Assembly (NCBI GenBank): GCA_026003615.1
Contig: BPHQ01000002.1
Coordinates: 186,001-250,000 of the forward strand
Direction of reading: 5' to 3'
Origin: Bellilinea sp.
GTDB taxonomy: Bacteria > Chloroflexota > Anaerolineae > Anaerolineales > Anaerolineaceae
DNA: 64,000 nucleotides
This document shows, piece after piece, positions 17,684-25,396 of this stretch. The notes beneath the pieces are model-generated. The model was not told where the DNA came from and did not search any database. It worked only from the letters and a program-made list of their open reading frames with translations. Position 1 is the first letter of the stretch, and each line of letters starts with the position of its first letter. Both the position numbers and the translations under genes were made by a program.

Positions 17684-18841
17684 TCACCCTACATCTTCCA
17701 TCCCATCCGAGTCTGCTTTCATCATTTCTAAAAAGACATCCACTACTTTTGGATCAAAATCGGTACCTGCGCAGCGCTTCAACTCTGCAAGCGCATCCCG
17801 AAAAGACAATGCCGGCCGATAGACACGGTCAGCGGTCATCGCTCCGAATGCATCCACCACTGCTAAAATTCGAGCGCCAAGTGGAATAGCATCCCCGCTA
17901 AGCCCATAAGGGTAGCCCGATCCGTCATAGCGTTCATGATGAGCCAGTACCAACCTGGCAACCTCACTTAAACCATGGACAAGCCGCAGGATTCGTGCTC
18001 CAATCTCCGGGTGCTGACGCATGATTGCCCATTCGCGCTCAGTGAGCGGGCCGGGTTTATGTAATATTTGATCCGGAATTCCTATTTTGCCAAGGTCGTG
18101 TAGCAAAGCCGCTCGCCGAATATCCTGAATCTCGCGAAAAGTACACCCCATACGCAAAGCAACTTGTTCAGCCATGCGGGTCACTCTTCGACAATGTGAG
18201 CCCGTGGATAAATCTCTGGATTCTTGGGCTTTAGCTAGCGCCAGAACAATTTCAACCGCCGATTCTTCCTCGGTAAGCGCCAGTCCCTCCCGCTGAATAG
18301 CCTGAGCAGCCTGCTCGGCAAACATTATTGCCAGCGGTAAGCGCTGCTCAATTGAATGAAACCGGTCAAAACCCAAAGCGAAAATTCCAACCGGTTCAGT
18401 TTCCAACCTCATCGGAAAAAGAACCAGATTTTCATTCACTTGCAACTTCAATAACCGCCGCTCTTCTGTTCCCAAATAAGAATCCCGGTATCCAATCAGA
18501 ACAGGCCCATCGTTGAGAACAACCTTTTGAAGAAAATAATTCAAACGTGGATAATTCCGTAAAACTCCGTTGGAATGGCTCAACAAGGTTTGAGCCTGAT
18601 AAAAAGCCTGTCGGTGGAAAGTACCGTCCGCACAGAGAACAAGCACCTGTGAATGTTTGACATCCAGTAACTCCACTGCCTTGACAGTAATTTCAAAAAG
18701 CAAACTGGACGATCCTTCAACCTGCAGCCACTGCGCTGCCAGATCGCCCAACTCCCCCCATACCTCGGTGACAAGAGGGGTTTTCATTTTTCCAAGGCGG
18801 TTAAAAAAATCCCCGCCAAAATAAAGATTCCCTGTAATCAT
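17684..18841 (-). CDS. GAF / HD-GYP domain protein (probable c-di-GMP phosphodiesterase)
   Basis: 385 residues from the ATG at 18841 (AAGGA nine bases before); the frame is open to 18913 without a ribosome site. Residues about 25-190 resemble a GAF sensor domain. The HD-GYP domain follows, complete: H in TGSHCRRV, HD in LLHDLGKIGIPD, HHERYDGSGYPYGLSG and PLGARILAVVDAFGAMTADRVYR. Such domains bind a di- or tri-iron centre and hydrolyse cyclic di-GMP. No membrane segment. It is the last gene behind the peptide, DUF5317-like and NHLP-like genes, so it may be the intracellular output of that group. Confidence 0.88.
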   Translation of the reverse strand: MITGNLYFGGDFFNRLGKMKTPLVTEVWGELGDLAAQWLQVEGSSSLLFEITVKAVELLDVKHSQVLVLCADGTFHRQAFYQAQTLLSHSNGVLRNYPRLNYFLQKVVLNDGPVLIGYRDSYLGTEERRLLKLQVNENLVLFPMRLETEPVGIFALGFDRFHSIEQRLPLAIMFAEQAAQAIQREGLALTEEESAVEIVLALAKAQESRDLSTGSHCRRVTRMAEQVALRMGCTFREIQDIRRAALLHDLGKIGIPDQILHKPGPLTEREWAIMRQHPEIGARILRLVHGLSEVARLVLAHHERYDGSGYPYGLSGDAIPLGARILAVVDAFGAMTADRVYRPALSFRDALAELKRCAGTDFDPKVVDVFLEMMKADSDGMEDVG

Positions 18842-18940
18842 GGAGTCCATTCCTTGTGAGCAATCACGCGAGCTTCGATGCACGGGCAGGGAAACAGTTT
18901 CCGGTATTCCCATAAATTGTTAAGAGAGTGAACTGAACCT

Positions 18941-19228
18941 CTAATCTCCACAAACTGCCGATTGAACCGAGCGGTTTGCATTGTAACCACTCAATTGAGA
19001 AGCAAAATCAGCCAGAGAGGTTGCGCGGATCGCCACCAAACGAGAGCGATCTTCATTGCTAAGATGAAATGCCTCACCGCCAAAGCCCGCCGCCAGAGCC
19101 TTCGCCGGATTACTGAGCAGCAATTGCCGAAACTGGGCACTGATTACCGCCGCGGTAAGAATGCGGCCATACTCTTCCGATACATCTCGATAAGTGGGTT
19201 TTCTCGTATCCATAAGAGTGGGTGTCAT
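18941..19228 (-). CDS. 95-residue protein resembling NHLP/Os1348-type leader peptides
   Basis: Residues about 27-80 (FRQLLLSNPAKALAAG, then LSNEDRSRLVAIRA and SLADFASQL) have the layout of the Nif11/NHLP-clan leaders, especially the Os1348 group: a helical block, an NP-x-x-A turn, an LS/T-x-E helix and a final helix of the form SLADF. A short tail follows (GYNANRSVQSAVCGD) with one Cys. In RiPP pathways such leaders guide modification enzymes, but none is encoded here, and Os1348-like proteins also occur as independent units. The start follows AAAGGAG; the stop of the DUF5317-like gene lies 2 bp upstream. Confidence 0.6.
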   Translation of the reverse strand: MTPTLMDTRKPTYRDVSEEYGRILTAAVISAQFRQLLLSNPAKALAAGFGGEAFHLSNEDRSRLVAIRATSLADFASQLSGYNANRSVQSAVCGD

Positions 19229-19230
19229 CG

Positions 19231-19818
19231 TTAAGTCTCCTTTCCTGGATTACGTTCGGTTTGCCCGCCGACCGACCACAACAGCCAAAATGCACCGAGC
19301 GCAATCAACACATCTCCCGCACTAAAGGCAACCCGATAATACGGATTGTCTGGCGTTCGAAAACGGTCGGAAAGTAATTCGAGTTTGGTTTGTTCAACCG
19401 GCAGCACAATATCCTTCCCAGTTCCCAACCGCTCACCCACCTCCCAACCGGCTGTGGCGGAGTCTCCGCGCAGCCACTGGACGGTTTCCGGACTGATGGG
19501 CATAAAGCCGCCATTTAGAGTAATTACTAAAAGGTTCAGCACCAATCCAGTGGTTAGCAGCCAGAAACCGGGCATCTTCCGGTTGAACCATGCAAACACG
19601 AGCAAAATGAATTGTGAAAGTACCAAACTGATGCTTGCTGCCTCATCCGGGTAAATGGCTCGGGTGAGCGGGAAACCAAAGGCCAGCCATTGCAGGATGA
19701 GAGCCACTCCTACCATCCAACCCCACCGAATGGGAAACGGACGGTATGGGCGGTTACCGATTTTTGCTCGAATTAGCCCAAAAGTCAGGCCGGCGATGAC
19801 GGCTGTGAGGAGTATCAT
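19231..19818 (-). CDS. DUF5317-like membrane protein
   Basis: 195 residues with helices at about 1-18, 30-50, 62-76, 83-102 and 165-185, and an extracytoplasmic or loop segment (about 105-160) in between. The middle motif LNGGFMPISPETVQWL and the overall arrangement recall the DUF5317 family, whose function is unknown. It sits between the 41-residue peptide (24 bp upstream) and the NHLP-like gene (2 bp downstream). A role in handling or sensing the peptide is a guess from position. Confidence 0.65.
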   Translation of the reverse strand: MILLTAVIAGLTFGLIRAKIGNRPYRPFPIRWGWMVGVALILQWLAFGFPLTRAIYPDEAASISLVLSQFILLVFAWFNRKMPGFWLLTTGLVLNLLVITLNGGFMPISPETVQWLRGDSATAGWEVGERLGTGKDIVLPVEQTKLELLSDRFRTPDNPYYRVAFSAGDVLIALGAFWLLWSVGGQTERNPGKET

Positions 19819-19842
19819 TCAAGCAAAAAAATTGAGCTACGA

Positions 19843-19968
19843 TTACCAACCCGGGAAGTTGATGATGCTGTTGATGATTCCTCCACCGGCTTCCGGTGCA
19901 CCAGAACCCAAAACGAACAGGGCAACCGTCAAGACGAACAACACGACGCGGGAATTGATCTTTTTCAT
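19843..19968 (-). CDS. Small secreted peptide, 41 residues
   Basis: Starts at the ATG at 19968 behind GGAGAGG, a strong ribosome site, and ends TAA at 19843. The product has a positively charged start (MKKINSR), a hydrophobic stretch VVLFVLTVALFVLGSG typical of a signal peptide, and a short tail APEAGGGIINSIINFPGW. Cleavage behind GSG or A would release about 18 residues. Nothing homologous is recalled. The gene begins the operon that continues with DUF5317-like, NHLP-like and HD-GYP genes, and it is the first gene behind the repeats next to the BTAD regulator. Confidence 0.65.
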   Translation of the reverse strand: MKKINSRVVLFVLTVALFVLGSGAPEAGGGIINSIINFPGW

Positions 19969-20021
19969 TTCAGCCTCTCCTTATTTTCTAGTGTTTGGAT
20001 ATGTTCAGTTTAATCAGGGGT

Positions 20022-20042
20022 AGGCTTCCAAAGAGGCTTCCA
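20022..20042. repeat. Short direct repeat, two copies of AGGCTTCCA
   Basis: AGGCTTCCA occurs at 20022..20030 and again at 20034..20042, 12 bp apart, in the untranslated region before the secreted-peptide gene. Possible protein-binding site; no partner known. Confidence 0.4.
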
Positions 20043-20076
20043 TAAACCGGTTTTGAGGCGGTTTTCAGCATTTCAA

Positions 20077-20105
20077 TGTTAACAAATTGTTAACGTTTGA
20101 TTAAC
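20077..20105. promoter_or_regulatory. Three direct repeats with 11-bp period, SARP-like operator
   Basis: On the minus strand the heptamers GTTAATC, GTTAACA and GTTAACA follow each other with 4-bp spacers (AAAC, ATTT), a period of exactly 11 bp (plus strand: GATTAAC 20099..20105, TGTTAAC 20088..20094, TGTTAAC 20077..20083). Heptamers with 4-bp spacing are the known target layout of SARP regulators, whose DNA-binding and BTAD domains are both present in the gene that ends 7 bp away. They lie about 110 bp before the secreted-peptide gene. Confidence 0.5.
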
Positions 20106-20111
20106 AAGCGT

Positions 20112-23100
20112 TCATTTGTCGGTTTCGGTCTTGCGGCGGCTGCGGGTTAACAAATCAAATAACGAGGTCGTTTGTGGACTCGGCTGGCTGCCCAGCTCTC
20201 TTTCGAGCAAGGCATTTAACGTCTGGTATTGTTTGATCACCAAATTAACATTCCCCATACTTGCATAACAGCGCATGATTAATTGGTGAACACTCTCATT
20301 GACGGGATCATGTTGAAGGTATTTATTTGCATATACCAGCGCTTCCACCGGTTGAGAAATTTCCAGGTATAACTCAGCCAATCGCTTCAAAGCACTGATG
20401 TACTTTTGGTAAAACCGCTCTCTTTCACCCAAAACCCATTCCTCATGGATTTCTGGTAAGAAATCGCCTTTATACAATTCCAAAGCCCGCTGATAATGCT
20501 GAATTTCCTGTTCCGGCTTTCTTGCAAGCCCGGCGAGTTGAATTTCTCGATTAAAAGTCTCAAAATCCGCCTCATAATCCATGGCACGGTTGAAGTAGTA
20601 AACATCATCCTCAAAGACAACCACATCTTTCCCGGCAGCATGGCGCAATCGGTAAATGGTGTTTTTGAATCGAATCTTTAACTCTTCCGGACTGATGTCC
20701 GGCCAAAAGATCAGGCCAACCTGTTCTTTGGTCAGGCCTTCCGGGTGTAGCATCAATAACAGCATTAAGTCACGGGCGGTTTGAGAACGCCACTCCATTC
20801 CGGTAATGATATGGTCGCCAAGAGAAATCTGTATTCTGCCCAACGTCAGGATGCTTAATTCCGGCGGTGATATTGGTACTTCTTGTGATCTTTGACGCAG
20901 TTGCTTTCTGGCGTTTGGCAAGTGCCGCCCATGCTGCCGGATCACTTTCAAAAAAGGCGCGGATAAAATGCGTATGTCCTCAGGAAGGTTTATCTCATCC
21001 TGGACGATTCTGCCAAAGGGTTCTCCACTACTACCAATCAAGTGATGAAATTTAACATCACGAACTACTGGTAATAAGTCCTCAATTCGTTTCTTAAGTT
21101 CTGGTTCATTCCGCAAGCGGACAAAAACCGCTAATAACAACATCCTGCAGCGGATGGCTTCCACATGGTGCCTTTCAAGGGAGAAATAGCTTTCTGCTTC
21201 TTCCAGATTTCTGCGAGCCGTATCCCATTCCTCTTTGAAAATGGCAATTTTGCCCGAAATCCACTTGCACAATGCCTCCTCGTAAAGAGAACCGGCATCA
21301 ACGGCTGCCTGCCACGCCTTTATGAGCTCTTGTTCTGCTTCTTGAATCTGCTCTCGGGTTAACTTTAAATCGCTTTTGGCAAGGATTAAGTAAAACCGGA
21401 GAAACTGGTCTTCGATCTGCTGGGTTAATTGCGTGGCTTTTTGATAAGCTTGTTCTGCTTCCAGTAACGCACCTACATCCTTAAATAAATCCCCTAGACT
21501 GGTCAGCGCATAAGCCTCCAAACGGTTATATCCACCCAATCGGGCGTATTGAATGGCCTTTTCAAGTTCTTCCAATGCAGTCTCGTACAATCCCGACAAC
21601 GAATGAAGTACACCGAGATTGTTCAGTAAATTTGCCTGCCAAATGATGTTGCCGTTGCTTTGGTAAAACAATAGCGTATCTTTGTAAATTTTTTCGGCCT
21701 GTTCCAGGTTTCCAAGATAACGTTGAACCATCGCAATCTCCATGGCAACCTTGGCAGCCGATTCTTCATCACCCAGATCGAAGAATATGTCCCTCGCTTG
21801 AAGAAGCCATGTCAACGCCTCGTTGATCTTTCCAAGATAATGTAAAACCGTTCCTTTGGCATGTAACGCAGTTGCAAATAATTGCTTTTCCTCCGGCAAG
21901 TGAGCCAACACCTGAAGAGCCTTTTCGGCATCCGCTAAGGCATGAGTATAGTCACCCTGGATTCGATATGCCCCGGAGCGCCGAATGAGAGTATGGGCAT
22001 ATAAGGTCGTATCAGCCTCATTGCATAAACCCAATGAAAGATTGAACGACTCAATGCCGCTGCGAACATCTCCCAACATCACTCGCACAACCCCTTGAAT
22101 CGAAAGCAGCAAAGGAGAACGCTCAATGTAGAGCGAAGGAATATCCTCCAGCCAGGATTGGAGCGTAAGAATCCTCCCCTTTGAAACCATCATTGCTCCG
22201 GCGCGCTCAATTAATCGCGCCTTAGCCTCTTTCTCTCCCATCCGTTCGAAGATGTGGTATGCCCGCTCCCACTCTCCAATCTCTTGATAATACTCTGAAA
22301 GCCGAGCGAGAATCTTTTGGGCTTCTTCGGGATACTCTTTAAGTAACCGATTTTGCAGGAAGTCGCGGAAAAGGTGGTGGAAGCGCAGCCAGATACGGTC
22401 TTCCTCAATTACCGGCAGGACAAATAAATTATTCCGCTGCACCTCATCCATCAAAACTTGCCAATCCACGTGGAGATTTAATCCCTTGCCTAAAACCTCC
22501 TCGCAAATCCGCGTATCGAACTCCTCAAAAAGCGAGGTTCGATATAAAAATTTTTTTAATTCCTCTTTTTGTTGTTCTAAAACCTGTTGGGCAAGATAAT
22601 CATAGATACTTACACCGGAAACTTTTTTTGTCTGAAAGCGGGTCTTCAACTGACCATTTTCTACCTGTGTCGAAAGAATCAAACCGGTAATCCAACCTTC
22701 GGTAAGTCGAGAAAGATCCTGCACTTGTTGTTCAGAAAGTGAAATACCAAAATTTTGTAAATACAAATTTCGAATCTCTTCCGGTAGAAATGCCAGCTCC
22801 TCGAAACCAATACCACCCACCATTGAGCGAGCAACCAGCAAAGGCATGTCGGCAAGGGGGAGTAATCGCCTCGATGAGATGAACACATGGCAATTTTCAT
22901 CAGCCAAGAGCAAAAAGCGATTAATAAAATAATTGATTTCCTGCACATTCTCGACGAAATGGTAATCATCAATGACCAGGATAAAGTGTTCATCAATGGT
23001 TTCATAAATATCATTGACGATTAATGAAACTAATGCTTCAAGATTCAGTCGTTCCTGAGGCATCCCGTTCAGCGCCGGAATACTGTTTTTACCAAACTTG

Positions 23101-23381
23101 GGAAAAACCTCTTGAAGTGACGCAATAAACCCTGCAACGAACCGTTGTGGGTCGGCGTCCATTGTATCAAGAGATAACCAGCAAACCGGCATTGGATTTT
23201 GATGTGCAAAATCCACAAGCAGTGAAGTCTTTCCATAGCCCGCTGGAGCAGCAACAATGACCAATCGGTTATCGCTCAGATCATCTAAATAGGAAATCAG
23301 CCGTTGCCGGGTGAGAATATCCGCACGGCGGCGAGGGAGAATGACTTTGGTTCGTGTTACCGGTATGGAAAGTTCTGCCAT
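20112..23381 (-). CDS. Large MalT/LuxR-family-like ATPase regulator with BTAD (SARP) C-terminus
   Basis: 1,089 residues from the ATG at 23381; an upstream TTG start (23420) is possible. N-terminus: STAND/MalT-type NTPase with P-loop APAGYGKTSLL, ILVIDDYHF as Walker B and the VCWLSLDTMD, AFLPEEI and LTEGWITGL motifs of MalT-like ATPases. Middle (about 380-800): TPR-like helical repeats. C-terminus (about 845-1085): a winged-helix ending in RFKNTIYRLR and a bacterial transcriptional activation domain (YKGDFLPEIHEEWV...ERFYQKYISAL...YLQHDPVNESVHQLIMRCYASMG). Proteins of this layout are ligand-triggered activators. The 11-bp repeats and the small peptide operon lie directly downstream on the same strand, so that operon is the obvious target. 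Confidence 0.85.
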   Translation of the reverse strand: MAELSIPVTRTKVILPRRRADILTRQRLISYLDDLSDNRLVIVAAPAGYGKTSLLVDFAHQNPMPVCWLSLDTMDADPQRFVAGFIASLQEVFPKFGKNSIPALNGMPQERLNLEALVSLIVNDIYETIDEHFILVIDDYHFVENVQEINYFINRFLLLADENCHVFISSRRLLPLADMPLLVARSMVGGIGFEELAFLPEEIRNLYLQNFGISLSEQQVQDLSRLTEGWITGLILSTQVENGQLKTRFQTKKVSGVSIYDYLAQQVLEQQKEELKKFLYRTSLFEEFDTRICEEVLGKGLNLHVDWQVLMDEVQRNNLFVLPVIEEDRIWLRFHHLFRDFLQNRLLKEYPEEAQKILARLSEYYQEIGEWERAYHIFERMGEKEAKARLIERAGAMMVSKGRILTLQSWLEDIPSLYIERSPLLLSIQGVVRVMLGDVRSGIESFNLSLGLCNEADTTLYAHTLIRRSGAYRIQGDYTHALADAEKALQVLAHLPEEKQLFATALHAKGTVLHYLGKINEALTWLLQARDIFFDLGDEESAAKVAMEIAMVQRYLGNLEQAEKIYKDTLLFYQSNGNIIWQANLLNNLGVLHSLSGLYETALEELEKAIQYARLGGYNRLEAYALTSLGDLFKDVGALLEAEQAYQKATQLTQQIEDQFLRFYLILAKSDLKLTREQIQEAEQELIKAWQAAVDAGSLYEEALCKWISGKIAIFKEEWDTARRNLEEAESYFSLERHHVEAIRCRMLLLAVFVRLRNEPELKKRIEDLLPVVRDVKFHHLIGSSGEPFGRIVQDEINLPEDIRILSAPFLKVIRQHGRHLPNARKQLRQRSQEVPISPPELSILTLGRIQISLGDHIITGMEWRSQTARDLMLLLMLHPEGLTKEQVGLIFWPDISPEELKIRFKNTIYRLRHAAGKDVVVFEDDVYYFNRAMDYEADFETFNREIQLAGLARKPEQEIQHYQRALELYKGDFLPEIHEEWVLGERERFYQKYISALKRLAELYLEISQPVEALVYANKYLQHDPVNESVHQLIMRCYASMGNVNLVIKQYQTLNALLERELGSQPSPQTTSLFDLLTRSRRKTETDK

Positions 23382-23645
23382 AATGGGTTCAAAAAAAGAA
23401 ACAGACCCGGCACTGGTCAATGGTCAAAGAAACGGGTATCTTTGCTTCTGACCACACCCTAACAAGTTGATTATGAATACTCAATTACGTTTTTCCGGAA
23501 TCGGTATTATCATAACAAAAAATTCATTTATTGAATACCACCATTCGTCATCATTTGTTGACTCAGATGATGATATGATTATGCTTGCTTGGGTAAATTT
23601 TCAACGAACAAAATTAAAAATCTCTCTTTTCTCGAGGAAACAACC

Positions 23646-24638
23646 ATGGAGTACAAATTTTTAGGCAAAACAGGTGTCAAAGTATCTTCACTTTGTTTTG
23701 GCACAATGTCTTTTGGAGGTGACGCCGATCGGGAAACTTCGGCTCAGTTGTATCAAATTTGCCGGGATGCTGGAATCAACTTTTTCGATTGCGCGAATGT
23801 GTATGCTGGTGGTAAGTCTGAAGAAATACTTGGGGAGTTGATGCAAAAGCATCGCGATGAGGTGATCATCACCAGTAAAGTTTATTTCCCGACCGGAGAG
23901 GATGTTAACGCACGTGGCGCTTCCCGCCGGCATATCCTGCGTTCCGTAGAGGCATCCCTGAAACGCCTAAAAACCGACTGGATTGACATTTACTTCATCC
24001 ACCACTTTGACGATTTTACCGATCTAGAACAAACCTTACGCGCCCTTGATGATCTGGTACAGCAGGGAAAAATTTTATATCCTGCCGTCAGTAATTTTGC
24101 CGCCTGGCAAATTATGAAGGCGCTCAGTGTTTCCCGCTTAAACGGTTGGGCATCCATTGAAGTAATACAACCCATGTACAATCTAGCCAAACGACAGGCT
24201 GAAGTCGAAATTTTGCCCATGGCTCAAGCCGAACATCTCGCCGTGATTCCTTACAGTCCTTTAGGCGGCGGATTGTTGAGCGGAAAATACGGAGTGGGCA
24301 AAAAACCTGAAAGCGGCAGGCTTGTTGAAAATAAAATGTATCAAACCCGCTACGGCGATCCCTCATTGTATGTGCTTGCCGAACGATTTAACGAACTGGC
24401 AAGATCTTACGGGTATGAACCGGCACCTCTTGCAGTTGCTTGGGTAGCCAGTCATCCGGCTGTCACGGCGCCTATCATCGGGGCTCGTAGCCCCGAACAA
24501 TTGAGGCAAATTCTCAAATGCACTGAAATTCAAATTACCCCGGAACTTCGTGCTGAAATTTCTGCTCTTTCTCCCGAACCGCCTCCCGCCACGGACCGCA
24601 ACGAAGAAAGAACACCTTATCAATACGGCGCTCGATAA
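23646..24638 (+). CDS. Aldo/keto reductase
   Basis: 330 residues from the ATG at 23646 behind GAGGAAA. NADPH-dependent carbonyl reductase of the voltage-gated K+ channel beta / YajO-like group. Catalytic tetrad: Asp in FFDCANVYAGGKSEE, Tyr (same motif), Lys in ITSKVYFP and His in IYFIHHFD. The NADP-binding end IIGARSPEQLRQ is present. Monocistronic, followed by a bidirectional terminator. Confidence 0.9.
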   Translation: MEYKFLGKTGVKVSSLCFGTMSFGGDADRETSAQLYQICRDAGINFFDCANVYAGGKSEEILGELMQKHRDEVIITSKVYFPTGEDVNARGASRRHILRSVEASLKRLKTDWIDIYFIHHFDDFTDLEQTLRALDDLVQQGKILYPAVSNFAAWQIMKALSVSRLNGWASIEVIQPMYNLAKRQAEVEILPMAQAEHLAVIPYSPLGGGLLSGKYGVGKKPESGRLVENKMYQTRYGDPSLYVLAERFNELARSYGYEPAPLAVAWVASHPAVTAPIIGARSPEQLRQILKCTEIQITPELRAEISALSPEPPPATDRNEERTPYQYGAR

Positions 24639-24640
24639 AA

Positions 24641-24687
24641 TCACCCCGCCTATTAAACAGAGGTATTTCTTATAATGGGCGGGGTGA
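24641..24687. terminator. Bidirectional terminator
   Basis: TCACCCCGCC (24641..24650) and GGCGGGGTGA (24678..24687) pair over 10 bp, with an A-run before and a T-run after, so it can stop transcription from both the aldo/keto reductase and the opposite lipoprotein gene. The loop is long (27 bases). Confidence 0.7.
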
Positions 24688-24692
24688 ATTTT

Positions 24693-25268
24693 CTAATCAC
24701 TGAACATTTCCAGTACGGTTTGTTTTCCAGTGAGATCGGTTCGAAACACAAAGATAATACCGCCTGATTCAAGCAGGATGCGAAAACCGGGAGTGATGAC
24801 CATATTGCAATTTATTCCGGGCTGTTCCAGACCAAGGCAGCTGTCCGGCCAATCCACTTTTTCGATGGAAACCCAGCGGACAAATTCTGGATTGATGTTC
24901 AACCGTTTGGCTAAATCCGATTGCGCAGCCTTTAAGGCAATCGGCACAATCCGCATACGTTCGCCGCTTTGATCGCTGCGAAATTCATATTGAGCACCTT
25001 CCAGCGAGATGATTCCCTGATAGCCCCTGATCACCATGTCGGCGCAATCTTCATCAACCGAGGGAAGGCCAAGGCAGGTATTAGAATAGTCCAGCTCAGT
25101 AACTTTATTAAATTCGATCTGAGTTGCTTCCACCTTCAAATTCCGACTGAGCGAATCCACCACCCCCACCGGCAATTCCACCTTGATCGGTTCTGGGGTT
25201 GGTCTCTGTCCAGTACAGGCAGTCAGAGGCAGAACAAATAACAGCAGGGCAATGATAATTCTTCTCAT
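24693..25268 (-). CDS. Lipoprotein with two tandem CLGL-type repeats
   Basis: 191 residues from the ATG at 25268. Lipobox LTAC near residue 18. Two related units follow: SNTCLGLPSVDEDC...IISLEGAQYEFRSDQSG and WPDSCLGLEQPGINC...ILLESGGIIFVFRTDLTG, each with a Cys pair that could form a disulfide. A duplicated extracellular module; function unknown. Divergent from the RelA/SpoT-like gene. Confidence 0.75.
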   Translation of the reverse strand: MRRIIIALLLFVLPLTACTGQRPTPEPIKVELPVGVVDSLSRNLKVEATQIEFNKVTELDYSNTCLGLPSVDEDCADMVIRGYQGIISLEGAQYEFRSDQSGERMRIVPIALKAAQSDLAKRLNINPEFVRWVSIEKVDWPDSCLGLEQPGINCNMVITPGFRILLESGGIIFVFRTDLTGKQTVLEMFSD

Positions 25269-25396
25269 CCAATATCCTCTTCTCGAAATAGAATTATAGT
25301 CATCTTTCTGAAACAACCCAATTTTAGTCATTTTTTTCGAATTGCGCTTAAAATAACTGTTTAACGAAGACCGGTTTTAGTCGGTTAAGAAATCTT

